Below, one piece after another: positions 1 to 8,734 of a stretch of 40,843 nucleotides of DNA. Under the pieces are notes generated by a model, which ran no database searches, was not told the origin of the DNA, and saw only the letters and a list, made by a program, of their open reading frames with translations. This DNA is from Methanosarcina sp. Its GTDB lineage: Archaea > Halobacteriota > Methanosarcinia > Methanosarcinales > Methanosarcinaceae. Numbering within the stretch: the stretch's first letter is position 1; every line of letters starts with the position of its first letter. Location of the stretch: positions 1 to 40,843 of the forward strand of contig NZ_JAQUVZ010000033.1 in the NCBI RefSeq assembly GCF_028693135.1, written 5' to 3'. A program made the position numbers and the translations under genes.

Positions 1-2
1 TG

Positions 3-626
3 ACTGAAGGTGCAGGCGGAGGTACGATTTCTACAACTGCACTTTATTACGGGATGCATGATGTAGTTGAAGAGACCATTAACATCCGTTTTCTTGAAGC
101 CTGCGAAGCTCTCCTGCAGTCCGGGTTATACAAAAAGGTCCATGCCATGACCGACGTCACCAATGGCGGGATACGTGGAGACGCACGGGAAATCTCAAAG
201 ACTGCAAAAGTAAAAATGGTCTTTGAAGAAGAAAAAATGAGAGCCCTTGTTAATCCAAAAGTGCTTTCTATGCTTGAACTCCTTAAAATCGATTATCGCG
301 GAGTATCTCTTGATGCCCTGCTGGTTATTGTCCCCCCGGAATATGCCGGCGAGATTCTTGAAACCGTCCGGGCTGCAGGTGTCGAGATTGACATCATAGG
401 GCGTGTGGAAGAAGGAAACGGAGCTGAAGTTATCGTCAATGGAGAAACCCGGGACTTTTCCCCCAGGTTCAGAGAATCTGCATATACTCCTGTCAAAAAA
501 GTTCACGGGGAAGAGAACCCGCGAGATTTCGAGGAGATGAGAAATGCAATTGACAGGGCAGCAGAAGAAGCTATCAATAAAAAGCAGAGAGTTCTTGAAA
601 AAATAAGGGACAAAAAGAAAAGGTGA
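3..626 (+). CDS. AIR synthase-related protein (HypE/PurM-like), 3' part
   Basis: The reading frame is open from base 3, so the gene begins left of the window and only its C-terminal ~207 residues are present. The visible part starts with TEGAGGGTISTTALYYG and contains the motif MTDVTNGGIRGD, which resembles the region joining the two halves of the PurM/HypE/SelD/ThiL ATP-binding fold. The remainder fits the C-terminal AIR-synthase-like domain and ends in a lysine-rich helix. Methanogens carry a HypE-like family of unassigned substrate; a role in hydrogenase or cofactor maturation would be inference. The stop TGA overlaps a GTG that opens a repeat-encoded frame (see the next entry). Confidence 0.75.
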   Translation, partial: TEGAGGGTISTTALYYGMHDVVEETINIRFLEACEALLQSGLYKKVHAMTDVTNGGIRGDAREISKTAKVKMVFEEEKMRALVNPKVLSMLELLKIDYRGVSLDALLVIVPPEYAGEILETVRAAGVEIDIIGRVEEGNGAEVIVNGETRDFSPRFRESAYTPVKKVHGEENPRDFEEMRNAIDRAAEEAINKKQRVLEKIRDKKKR

Positions 627-636
627 ACTCTGGAAT

Positions 637-744
637 AGAAATAAGTAAAAAGAAACCGGGAATAGAAATCAATAAAAAGAAACCGGGAATAGAAATCAAT
701 AAAAAGAAACCGGGAATAGAAATCAATAAAAAGAAATCGGGGAA
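637..744 (+). repeat. 27-bp tandem repeat, four copies, directly 3' of the AIR-synthase-like gene
   Basis: Four head-to-tail copies of a 27-bp unit begin at 637, 664, 691 and 718; the inner copies are nearly identical and the outer ones diverge slightly. The array starts 11 bp after the stop codon. In one frame (GTG 623 to TAA 746-748) it is open for 41 codons and would encode repeats of the nonapeptide GIEINKKKP. Whether it is translated is unknown. Confidence 0.9.
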
Positions 745-767
745 CTAAACCTGGAAAAATAAAACGG

Positions 768-790
768 TTAAGCTTAACGATTAAGCTTAA
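768..790. repeat. Two copies of the palindrome TTAAGCTTAA
   Basis: The 10-bp palindrome TTAAGCTTAA occurs at 768-777 and again at 781-790, between the convergent AIR-synthase-like and nfeD genes. It may mark a 3'-end or termination structure for either gene, or bind a protein. No T-run hairpin clearer than this was seen here. Confidence 0.5.
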
Positions 791-835
791 TAGTGTCCAA
801 AAGACAAAAAGGAAAAGTAGAGAAGGAAGGAAAGA

Positions 836-2182
836 TTAAATTTTTCTTTTTACCAAAAGCACTTCCATCTCTTTTCCTATAATATCAACTTCTTCTTCAG
901 TTCCTATTTCTTCTTCGGACCTGGCTTTCCAGTATTCCCCTTTATAGCGGACATAACCTTGGCTTTTCGGTCCTATAGGGTCTATTGTCCGGGCAGTATC
1001 TCCGACAATGGCTCCAATAACGGGCCTTTTCGCCCTTGTTTCGGCGACTTTATAAATTGCAAAGACCAGAAAAAGCCCGAAAACGATTGTGGGAGTGATA
1101 ACTGTGAGTGTCAGCAGTCTCCTGAATTCCGGAGTGTAAATGTTCTCCCCTCCAAGCGGTACAAGGAAGATGCTCCCTATTACCAGGCTGATAAACCCGG
1201 CAAGCCCGAAAACCCCATATCCGGGGGAATTAAGTTCAAGGACAAGAAGCCCTATTCCGACAATGATAAGGAAAAATGCTGCTATATTAATGTCGAATCC
1301 TGTGCCTATCAGCCCGAGCACAATTGCAATAATGCCAAAAATTTCTGCTCCGGCCCCGGGGTTTGAAATCCCGAAGATGATCCCATAAAGCCCTATTGTC
1401 AGGAGAAGGGAGGAAAGGACCGGGTTTGAAATGAGGGTCAGGAAGGAAATGGGAAAGGGAGGTTCATAGGTCTCTATTCCTGCATTTGCGGTTTGCAGTT
1501 TTCTACCTTTTACAACCTGCCCGTCAACCTGATCCAGCAGGTCCGAAACGGAAGGAGCTCTATATTCGATTACTCCTTCTTCCAGAGCTTCTTCGTCGTT
1601 CAGGTTTCGGTTTTTGGTAATTACTTCTTCTGCAAAAGTCTCATTTCGCCCGTGTTTTCTTGCCGTCTCAGTTGAGAATTTAACGAGGGCATTTATAATT
1701 TTTTCATCCTCTATAGGTTTTGTCCCTTCTGCAGATATCTGCACCGGCTGAGCTGATCCTATCACTGTAAAGGGAGCCATTGCAGCAATATCAGTTCCCA
1801 TAAGGATGAGGGTCCCCGCAGACCAGGCTTTCCCGCTCTCAGGCACATACCCGATCACAGGAACGGTTGTGTTCTCAACTGCCTTTATGATTATTTGAGT
1901 CTCTTCCAGCCCTCCCCCTGGGGTATCCAGGGTAATTAAGAGAGCCTCAAAGTTCCCGGTCTCAGCTTTGTCTATTGCGTCAGCTATCAAATTGTCGGAA
2001 GCCGGGGTAATAGCTCCAGCTATTTCAAGTACAAGCACCTTCTCCTCTGGCCCTGCACTTGCAGGAAGCGTAAAGGCAGCTATGAGGATGAAGCACAGGA
2101 AAAAAATAGAAAGGAAATGGGATGCCCTTTCCATATGCATGTTTATCGATCCGTTCTCCTTTTTTATGTTTCTTCTGACCAT
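836..2182 (-). CDS. NfeD-type membrane serine protease (ClpP class), stomatin partner
   Basis: Long-form NfeD, up to 448 residues. An N-terminal hydrophobic signal/anchor ending near LPASA is followed by a ClpP-like protease domain with LDTPGGGLEET and the nucleophile region GKAWSAGTLILMG. Next come four or five membrane helices, and the C-terminal ~70 residues form the OB-fold NfeD domain. In characterised archaeal homologues the Ser/Lys dyad cleaves the C-terminal part of the partner stomatin. The upstream stomatin gene ends 8 bp before, so the two are one operon. The start is uncertain: ATG 2182 has a weak AAGG, and ATG 2140 lies downstream of GGAG but with a long spacer; both retain the signal segment. 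Confidence 0.85.
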   Translation of the reverse strand: MVRRNIKKENGSINMHMERASHFLSIFFLCFILIAAFTLPASAGPEEKVLVLEIAGAITPASDNLIADAIDKAETGNFEALLITLDTPGGGLEETQIIIKAVENTTVPVIGYVPESGKAWSAGTLILMGTDIAAMAPFTVIGSAQPVQISAEGTKPIEDEKIINALVKFSTETARKHGRNETFAEEVITKNRNLNDEEALEEGVIEYRAPSVSDLLDQVDGQVVKGRKLQTANAGIETYEPPFPISFLTLISNPVLSSLLLTIGLYGIIFGISNPGAGAEIFGIIAIVLGLIGTGFDINIAAFFLIIVGIGLLVLELNSPGYGVFGLAGFISLVIGSIFLVPLGGENIYTPEFRRLLTLTVITPTIVFGLFLVFAIYKVAETRAKRPVIGAIVGDTARTIDPIGPKSQGYVRYKGEYWKARSEEEIGTEEEVDIIGKEMEVLLVKRKI

Positions 2183-2190
2183 TCGCGCCT

Positions 2191-2976
2191 TTATTCCACT
2201 TTCTTTCCGGCAATGGCCTGTGAAAGAGCCGCGATATTCCCGGTTTGCATATCCTGGGACTGCTGTGTAACAACTATCAGGTTCTTTTCCTTGGCAATTT
2301 CGGCAAGGGTCTGGAGTTCCCTGAGTTTGATGGCTACCGGAAGTCCCTGATAGAGAGTAGCAGCTTCCTTCATTTTCTGAGCAGCCTGGAATTCTCCGTC
2401 CGCAAGGATGATCCTGGCCCGCTTTTCCCTTTCAGCCTCCGCCTGTTTTGCAATTGCCCTCTTCATGCTTTCAGGCAGGGCTACATCCCGGATAGTTACT
2501 CCTGTAACCTTGATTCCCCAGGGATCAGTATAGGCATCCAGAAGTTCCTGAATCTTCTTATTAATGTTTTCCCTTTCCGAAAGCAGCTCATCAAGTTCCA
2601 TCTGACCCAGCACATCTCTAAGCGTAGTCTGGGAAAGGGTTGAAGTTGCAAACATATAATTCTCAACCTGTGTAATTGCAGCTCCAGGTTCTACTACCTT
2701 GTAGTAGACAACAGCATCCACTTCAACTGTGACGTTATCTTTGGTGATAATTGCCTGTTTAGGAACGTCAATGGCAACAATTCTCAGGTCTATTTTCAGA
2801 GCTTTATCAATAAAAGGGATAATAAGGAAAATCCCTGGCCCCTTTACGCCACTCAGTCTACCAAGCCTGAATATAACTACACGTTCGTATTCATTAACCA
2901 TTTTTATAGACTGTGAGAGTATTAATATTACAACTATTAATACAGGAAACAATAATTCACTGATGAAATCTACCAT
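2191..2976 (-). CDS. Stomatin/prohibitin-family (slipin) membrane protein
   Basis: About 261 residues. One N-terminal membrane helix (FISELLFPVLIVVILILSQS) is followed by the SPFH domain (NEYERVVIFRLGRLSGVKGPG) and a long charged coiled coil rich in Ala, Glu and Arg. This layout is typical of stomatins, which oligomerise on the inner membrane face and partner with NfeD proteases. The start at ATG 2976 is chosen because GGAGGG lies 9 bases upstream; a longer TTG-start frame from 2997 would include the Shine-Dalgarno itself. It is the first gene of the stomatin-nfeD operon. Confidence 0.9.
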   Translation of the reverse strand: MVDFISELLFPVLIVVILILSQSIKMVNEYERVVIFRLGRLSGVKGPGIFLIIPFIDKALKIDLRIVAIDVPKQAIITKDNVTVEVDAVVYYKVVEPGAAITQVENYMFATSTLSQTTLRDVLGQMELDELLSERENINKKIQELLDAYTDPWGIKVTGVTIRDVALPESMKRAIAKQAEAEREKRARIILADGEFQAAQKMKEAATLYQGLPVAIKLRELQTLAEIAKEKNLIVVTQQSQDMQTGNIAALSQAIAGKKVE

Positions 2977-3559
2977 ACTTTTATTCCCTCCTATCAATTA
3001 ATATTAAAATTGGGCTTAATAATAATTAAGTGTTCTTTATCGGAAATTGTACAAAATAATTCCTGTGAAGTAAACAATCAGGATTTAAAAGTTTTGTATG
3101 ATGTTGCCTATTTAAAAGATCCGTGAATCTATATAAGTCCTCACTCTGGATTTTTCATGGATCACGGTTGACCTGGCTTTAAGATAACAAATCTGAAAGG
3201 TGACAGACACCACCTAAAAAGCCTGAAGGTTCTATATATCTTTAGACGTTGTGCAAAATGGCATGCTGACAAATACTTATATCTTGCATACCGAAGATAT
3301 TGAACTGAAAAACAGGGGATATGCAGGAAGATAACGAGTTCAGTATGCGCTGATTTTTCGGGCCAGGTGAAGGTCCTACAGTTACCAGTAGACTGAAACC
3401 CTACAGTTACCAGTAGACTGAAATCCTACAGTTACCAGTATAGACTGAAAGGCCGACAAAGAACATAATAAACGTTGGAGTTCAAAGCGAGATTTAGAAC
3501 TCTAAATAACTGTGAAAGTAAAAAACGCAGGTTCGTAAGAACCACTGGTGTTGATATTT
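2977..3559. promoter_or_regulatory. Divergent intergenic region between stomatin and the DHH gene
   Basis: About 580 bases without a convincing gene. AT-rich segments suited to the minus-strand stomatin promoter lie near 3000-3030. Plus-strand TATA-like stretches occur near 3130 (CTATATAAG), 3230 (CTATATATC) and 3275 (ACTTATATC). The last would give a 5' leader of about 250 nt for the DHH gene, containing the 25-bp repeats. Promoter choice is inferred from base composition only. Confidence 0.45.
3374..3450 (+). repeat. 25-bp tandem repeat, three copies, in the leader of the DHH gene
   Basis: Three consecutive copies with core CTACAGTTACCAGTAGACTG occupy 3374-3398, 3399-3423 and 3424-3450; the third carries a 2-bp TA insertion. 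The array lies 110-185 bp upstream of the start codon. It could be a protein-binding array or simple slippage expansion. Confidence 0.9.
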
Positions 3560-5692
3560 ATGAGTAAGGAATGTCCAGATTGCCACGGGCGTGGCTATGA
3601 GGTTATTTCAACTGAAGTCTGCCCTTTATGTAAGGGAAAAGGCAAGTCAAAATCAGTTGATTTCATGAAAATTTCGGAAACCGAAATTGACAGTTTATTG
3701 AAAAATGGTGCAGTATGTGAGAAATGCAAAGGAAAGGGGACAATCGAAGTTACCAGATCCTGTGAAACCTGCGAGGGACTTGGAAAGATCTATACCTGCA
3801 AGGTTTGTGGAGCAAGAATTAATGAATTACAGGATGCAGATGAAGAAATCTGCAGTTCCTGTTCACGTTCCCAGTATGTTTACGCTCTGGACGAATCCTG
3901 TGACCTCAAGGATGTGGAAGCAGGAAAACTTTATCACGGCATAGTAAGCAGCATCGCTTCCTTTGGAGTCTTTGTGGATCTGAACTCTCATGTAAGAGGG
4001 CTTATGCATTCCAGCAATGTTGGGGTCCAGCCGGAAGTTAGGGCTGCTGTGATCGTCCTGGTAAAAAGTATTAAAGCCGGAGGAAAGCTGGATCTTATCC
4101 CACAAACTCTTACAAAGTACGAAACCATTGAGGTTGAAAAAGAGCTCCTACTTAAGAGTTCATCCGAAATAGATACCAGCATGAAAGGCAGGCTCGTCCG
4201 GATAGAAGGAGAAGTCATCCAGGTAAAACAGACCAGCGGGCCTACTATTTTCACCATAGGTGATGAAGGGGGCTTTATTCCCTGTGCGGCTTTTGAGAGC
4301 GCAGGAAAGCGGTCTTACCCTCATATCGATGCAGGAATGATCGTATCGATTACCGGAGAAGTGACCCCGAGGGATGAGCAGGTCCAGATCGAAGTCATGA
4401 GCATGAAACTGCTGACCGGAGAAAAGGAAACTGCTGTCAAGTCCAGGGTCGAGAGGGTAATTGAGGAAAAAGCAACGCCTGCTGATATTCCTTTCCTGAT
4501 CGAAAGCGAGGTTATGGAAAAGCTCAAGCCCAGAATGCTTCATGTCGCCAAAGAGATAAAAAAGGCAATCTTACATTCAACACCTATTATCCTCAGGCAT
4601 CATGCCGATGCTGACGGAATAACTTCCGCAATCGCTATTGAGAGGGCAATTCTCCCCCTTATTACGGAAATCGGGGGAGCGGATGCGGAATACTATTTTT
4701 ACAAACGGGCTCCTTCAAAGGCTCCTTTTTACGAGCTTGCCGACATTACAAGGGATATTTCCTTTGCACTTGAAGATTGTGCCAGGCACGGGCAGAAAAT
4801 GCCTCTTGTGATCCTTGTAGACAATGGGTCAACAGAAGAGGATGTTCCCGCTATGCGGCAGGCACAGGTCTATGGCATCAATATGCTTGTCGTTGACCAC
4901 CATCATCCGGATGACATTGTTGATCAGTATCTTATAGGCCATGCAAACCCTGCTCATGTAGGAGGAGACTTTGGGGTTACTGCAGGAATGCTCTGTGCTG
5001 AAGTCGCACGTATGATCAATCCCAGTATCAGTGACACGATAAAGCACCTTCCTGCTGTTTCGGCATTAGGAGATCGTTCTGAGGCTCCCGAAGCTGGAAG
5101 GTATATCTCCCTTGTCTCAGACCGCTATACTCGTGAGGAATTAAAAGATATGGCTCTGGCACTGGATTACGAGCAATTCTGGCTTAGATTCAGCAGTGGA
5201 AAAGGGATTGTTGACGATATCCTGGATCTGGGCGACCACAAAATCCATCAAAATCTGGTATCCCTGCTTTGCGAGCAGGCAAACACCATGATACAGGAAC
5301 AGCTTGAGATATGTCTCTTTAACGTCAAGTCCCAGAACCTGTCGAATGGCACTATCATGAATGTGATAGATGTCGAAAACTATGCCCAGAAGTTTACCTT
5401 CCCGCCACCGGGCAAGACCTCTGGGGAAGTGCATGATGTACTCACCAAAAGGAACCCGGGAAAGCCTGTGGTCACCCTCGGCTACGGTCCGGATTTTGCG
5501 GTTATCCGCTCAAAAGGTCTGCTCCTGAACATCCCCCGGATTGTGAGGGAACTCAGGGAAGAGGTGAAAGGGGCCGGAGTCAACGGTGGTGGGCACCTTG
5601 TTGTAGGCAGCATAAAGTTCGTGGAAGGGATGAGAACTGAAGTGCTCTCAAAGCTTGCAGAAAAGATTGCAGCTACTGAAGTTGAGAATTAA
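3560..5692 (+). CDS. DHH-family phosphoesterase (RecJ-like) with DnaJ-type zinc knuckles and S1 domain
   Basis: About 710 residues. Residues 5-85 hold four CxxCxGxG knuckles (CPDCHGRG, CPLCKGKG, CEKCKGKG, CETCEGLG) and a further CxxC pair, like the zinc-binding part of DnaJ. Around residue 115 an S1/OB RNA-binding domain begins (GIVSSIASFGVFVDL), followed by a second OB-like segment. The DHH catalytic domain starts near residue 345 with HADADGI, has LVDNGS, and reaches VVDHHHPDD near 444. The C-terminal DHHA1 part ends in GVNGGGH. Metal-dependent single-strand nuclease or oligonucleotide phosphoesterase activity is expected. The start ATG 3560 follows GGTG by 9 bases; a GTG at 3548 is less likely. 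Confidence 0.88.
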   Translation: MSKECPDCHGRGYEVISTEVCPLCKGKGKSKSVDFMKISETEIDSLLKNGAVCEKCKGKGTIEVTRSCETCEGLGKIYTCKVCGARINELQDADEEICSSCSRSQYVYALDESCDLKDVEAGKLYHGIVSSIASFGVFVDLNSHVRGLMHSSNVGVQPEVRAAVIVLVKSIKAGGKLDLIPQTLTKYETIEVEKELLLKSSSEIDTSMKGRLVRIEGEVIQVKQTSGPTIFTIGDEGGFIPCAAFESAGKRSYPHIDAGMIVSITGEVTPRDEQVQIEVMSMKLLTGEKETAVKSRVERVIEEKATPADIPFLIESEVMEKLKPRMLHVAKEIKKAILHSTPIILRHHADADGITSAIAIERAILPLITEIGGADAEYYFYKRAPSKAPFYELADITRDISFALEDCARHGQKMPLVILVDNGSTEEDVPAMRQAQVYGINMLVVDHHHPDDIVDQYLIGHANPAHVGGDFGVTAGMLCAEVARMINPSISDTIKHLPAVSALGDRSEAPEAGRYISLVSDRYTREELKDMALALDYEQFWLRFSSGKGIVDDILDLGDHKIHQNLVSLLCEQANTMIQEQLEICLFNVKSQNLSNGTIMNVIDVENYAQKFTFPPPGKTSGEVHDVLTKRNPGKPVVTLGYGPDFAVIRSKGLLLNIPRIVRELREEVKGAGVNGGGHLVVGSIKFVEGMRTEVLSKLAEKIAATEVEN

Positions 5693-5693
5693 C

Positions 5694-5712
5694 AGGCTTT
5701 TTCAATAAGCCT
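5694..5712 (+). terminator. Hairpin terminator after the DHH gene
   Basis: AGGCTT (5694-5699) pairs with AAGCCT (5707-5712) across a 7-base loop, 2 bases after the stop codon. A pyrimidine-rich stretch follows. Confidence 0.55.
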
Positions 5713-5774
5713 TTAATCCTTCTCTTTCTCGGCGTCGGGGTAAAAAACTGGTTATAAGCAGCAATAGTTCAAAA

Positions 5775-5813
5775 GTGCCAGAAAAAAGTGCCAGTAAAAA
5801 GTGCCAGAAAAAA
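5775..5813. repeat. 13-bp tandem repeat, three copies
   Basis: Three copies of GTGCCAGWAAAAA run at 5775-5787, 5788-5800 and 5801-5813, between the convergent 3' ends of the DHH gene and gfcR. No function is evident. It is one of several short arrays lying next to gene ends in this window. Confidence 0.85.
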
Positions 5814-5928
5814 GTAAAACAAAACTAAAAAAAGAAATCTAAAAAGAATAAATTTTTGGAAACCCCCCATTATGAGAGGCTTTCCATATCAAAGAAAGTT
5901 ATTCCTGTTTTATCTTTTATTGTTATTT

Positions 5929-6543
5929 TTAGTCAACACGAACGATCCTTACCAGGGACTGGATCGGGACATTGGCGATTGTATCTGCACCTTTTTTGTC
6001 CACAAGAACAACTACGACTCTGGGTTTTGCATCCATTTCCCGCAGCTGCTCAATTACCTCCATGGTTGTCGAGCCTGTCGTGATGACGTCATCCACGATC
6101 ACACAGTTCTTGCCTACAACACTTCCAAAGTTCCTGCTGATGGTACCTTTCTGGCCTGGCTGGACAACATCCTGTCCTTTACGGGAATGATACAGAGCAA
6201 AGTCTACTCCCAGCTCATTTGCCATCATGCTTGCCAGAGGGACGCCACTTGCTGCAACACCAACTACCACGTCCACCTCAGCGTTTGTCTTTTCCAGGGT
6301 CTCAAGCACCATGTCGCAGAGTGCAAGTGAGATATAGTGAAGCCGTGTAGCACTCTTTCCTATGCTGCTCCAGTTTACGGATATGTCTTTTGGAGCGGGG
6401 ACTGCTCCTTCTTTTTTTGAGCGGGTTAAAAGCCATGTAACTGTTTCTCTTGAAACGTTAAGTTCATCGGCAATCTGGCCGGTCACAAGCCCATTGTTCT
6501 GCAGTTCCACAGCTTTCTGAATCAGGTCTTCTATGTTCTTCAT
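5929..6543 (-). CDS. gfcR: GfcR-type transcriptional regulator (HTH + PyrE-like phosphoribosyltransferase fold)
   Basis: 204 residues. The N-terminus carries a helix-turn-helix (residues ~15-42: [18 protein letters not shown]). The rest is an orotate-phosphoribosyltransferase-like domain with the PRPP-binding loop [13 protein letters not shown] at 147-159. Archaeal proteins with this architecture are often annotated as PyrE-like; the haloarchaeal GfcR is a transcription factor of central carbon metabolism. Whether this copy binds PRPP as an effector is inference from the intact loop. ATG 6543 is the only good start. The gene is convergent with the DHH gene and lies about 165 bp downstream of nob1 on the same strand. 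Confidence 0.82.
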   Translation of the reverse strand: MKNIEDLIQKAVELQNNGLVTGQIADELNVSRETVTWLLTRSKKEGAVPAPKDISVNWSSIGKSATRLHYISLALCDMVLETLEKTNAEVDVVVGVAASGVPLASMMANELGVDFALYHSRKGQDVVQPGQKGTISRNFGSVVGKNCVIVDDVITTGSTTMEVIEQLREMDAKPRVVVVLVDKKGADTIANVPIQSLVRIVRVD

Positions 6544-6709
6544 GCCTCCATTCCCACCTAATATTTTTTTGTATGGCGGTATTTCCGGCCGATTTTTGCA
6601 GCTCTTCTTATGGATGCTGCCTGGAATTACTGCCTGAAAAACTATAATTCAAATATATCTTTTCTCAGTTAAAGACATTATTACACTATCAAGCGTTATA
6701 TCTTTTTCT

Positions 6710-7216
6710 TCAGTTTTCCTGAGATCCTTTTCTTTTAAGTCTTGTTTTTCTCTTTTTCTTCATGGGTGAACCGCAAATCGGGCATTCATCCCCTTTATCA
6801 AAAGTTTTTTTGCAACCAGTACACTGCTTTTGCCAGATAATGATATCCCGGATCTTTTTCTGGGCTATTGGTTTAACCTGAATCCCGAGCTGCACGGCAA
6901 CGTTCTGAACTGCATAATCATCTGTTAGCAGTATTGCCCTATCCCTGTGTTCAAGAGCTTTTGCAAGAATTTCCAGGTCAGTTTTTGAAAGCTCTTCTGA
7001 GTCCCGGGTCTGTTCAGCTTTTTTCCGAACTTCTTTTACCATTTCCGGTTCTGGCCATTCAACCCTTAGCCCTCCCTCTTTTGCAAGGTCAAAACGGAGC
7101 ACGGAATCTCTGCTTTTTAATTCGTCCACAACCGAAGGGACGGTGATCAGCAGCGAACTGTCCACGCTGCAGTTCCCCATTATAAAAACTGCTGAGTCTG
7201 CTATGTAAGAGGTCAT
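6710..7216 (-). CDS. nob1: Endoribonuclease Nob1 (PIN domain + zinc ribbon)
   Basis: 168 residues. A PIN nuclease domain opens with YIADSAVFI and carries further acidic residues at LSKTDLEILA and ILLTDDYAVQN. A zinc ribbon follows (CTGC, 10 residues, CPIC), then a very basic tail (KKKRKTRLKRKG). This is the layout of archaeal Nob1, which cuts the 3' end of 16S rRNA during small-subunit maturation. The length agrees with archaeal orthologues. ATG 7216 gives the complete PIN strand 1. Confidence 0.92.
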   Translation of the reverse strand: MTSYIADSAVFIMGNCSVDSSLLITVPSVVDELKSRDSVLRFDLAKEGGLRVEWPEPEMVKEVRKKAEQTRDSEELSKTDLEILAKALEHRDRAILLTDDYAVQNVAVQLGIQVKPIAQKKIRDIIIWQKQCTGCKKTFDKGDECPICGSPMKKKRKTRLKRKGSQEN

Positions 7217-7802
7217 TTTATTTCTCTTGGCATGAAAGTACTACGATTTGAAAAGTACTTTTATTTCTTTGTGCCTGTAATCTGAAGAATTTTATGTTTG
7301 TTTTCTCTTTTAGTATATAATCCATTGTCTCCCCGAATCCATCATCTCCCCGAGTTGATCCAGCAGAGTTGCGCCACCCGAATTGCGCCTCGGGAGTACG
7401 CGGTCCGTTTCGCTTCGCTCAAGCGGACTAACTTATGGACAAGTAATATTATATTTCGATCCGCTCAAGAGGGCTTAATATGGTTTTTAATTGATTTTAT
7501 AGTTCATAAAAAGCGTTTTGGCACAGTTATCTCGTGTATTTTCAATGATGACAGCACCTTGAGTGATCAGAAGTAATATTACGTTCTAAACTAAAATAGG
7601 TTGGTTCGATCAGCAGATAAAATTTATATATTCTCTTGATAATAGGATCGGCGACTGAAAGTAGAAGCAGAAGCAGAAGACTGAGTTTCAAATATGACAT
7701 AATGAACAGATTGTGTCTGTTATGTCATATTTGATCAATGTCTTGCCCACTATCGGGCTTGAACATGGAGGAATTTATATCTGAAATATGCAGGTTTTTG
7801 TT
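7217..7802. other. Non-coding interval with two hairpins
   Basis: About 585 bp between nob1 and the DUF169 gene, apparently without a gene. It holds a GC-rich hairpin at 7403-7428 (GTCCGTTT pairing with AAGCGGAC), the 11-mer AAGTAATATTA near 7440 and 7570, a GAAG-type simple repeat near 7660-7685, and a long inverted repeat at 7689-7733. One 92-codon frame (7298-7576) looks random in composition. Confidence 0.6.
7689..7733. repeat. Long inverted repeat (18-bp paired arms)
   Basis: CAAATATGACATA (7689-7701) and ACAGA (7706-7710) pair with TCTGT (7716-7720) and TATGTCATATTTG (7721-7733). The loop is TTGTG and the left arm has a 4-base bulge. The structure lies 70 bases after the DUF169 stop codon on the minus strand, so it could end or stabilise that transcript. 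It could also be a small mobile or RNA element. Confidence 0.8.
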
Positions 7803-8492
7803 TTATTCTGCACAGATTTTCTTGAGATCGGCAATTACTTCTGGAAGACGTTCAACAGGGATTCCCATGATCATTTCTTCATCTGCGATCTCAGTATAAG
7901 CTCTGCTACCGCTGCATCCCACAGTAATTCCAATCTTTCCGTCCCTGTAAGCCTGTACTACACCATCGGAGCAGATGCTCTGTTTGCCTGCGAAACTTAC
8001 TTCAAGCCTGCCTCCACTTTTGTACATGAAAGCTTGTGTGAGTAACATTATCTGCTTTGGGTTGCAGATTACCACCACAACATCGGGTTCGAAAGAAGTT
8101 TTTTCAAGGGGAGAGTACAAGATTGCTCTGGTACTGTTTGAAGGAAGCATGGGGGCATTTTCCACGGTACGCCGTGCAGAGTTTATATTGCTGAAATGCT
8201 TCAGCCCCTTGTAGTAGAATTCCCCGCTGCCTACTTTTGCTGGCATTGTGCCAAGGCCCATGGACGCAGATCCACCTTTGCACATCTGGTCTTCTCCAAG
8301 GGAATAGAACTCTTCGCCTGTCTTCCTTACATGATCAATCATCTGGCAGTGTCTCATGGTTTCGCCTACCTGTTTGATTCCTTCGGGAATTTCTCCTCCA
8401 GTCGGGATCAGTTTTACTGCAACTGGGGAAGTCTTGAGTTTAAGGCATTCAACCATTTCCTGTCCATAATTGTTGATTTCTTTTAAATCCAT
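7803..8492 (-). CDS. DUF169 family protein
   Basis: About 229 residues, matching DUF169 proteins found in methanogens and anaerobic bacteria. Visible conserved pieces are SPVAVKLIP near the N-terminus, MRHCQMI, DQMCKGG and TVGCSGSRAYTEIADEEM near the C-terminus. Two or three conserved cysteines suggest metal or cofactor binding, but no function is established. ATG 8492 is preferred over ATG 8498 because GGAG lies 8 bases upstream of the former and only 2 bases from the latter. The gene appears monocistronic. Confidence 0.8.
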   Translation of the reverse strand: MDLKEINNYGQEMVECLKLKTSPVAVKLIPTGGEIPEGIKQVGETMRHCQMIDHVRKTGEEFYSLGEDQMCKGGSASMGLGTMPAKVGSGEFYYKGLKHFSNINSARRTVENAPMLPSNSTRAILYSPLEKTSFEPDVVVVICNPKQIMLLTQAFMYKSGGRLEVSFAGKQSICSDGVVQAYRDGKIGITVGCSGSRAYTEIADEEMIMGIPVERLPEVIADLKKICAE

Positions 8493-8734
8493 TTTCATAA
8501 CTCCGTGTTTAATTTTTGAAAATCTAACTGAAAAAAAAATAGATCCATAAATAGATCCGTAAGATCTCTCTTTTATATATTTACGTTTGTTGAGTTTTGA
8601 CTAAACAATACTCAACCTTATTTAATATAAATATTATTAAGTTTTGACCTATCAAGATGGTTTATCGCAGTACTGTCGATTTTTTAATGAGTTTTGTTAG
8701 TTTCAACTCCTGCCTAAGACATAAAATTAAGCTC

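Noticed and set aside
3374-3450. The 25-bp repeats as a small CRISPR array.
   Set aside because: The copies abut with no spacers, and no cas genes are present.
7298-7576. 92-codon plus-strand frame in the nob1-DUF169 interval.
   Set aside because: Composition looks random, no Shine-Dalgarno, and it runs through a hairpin element.
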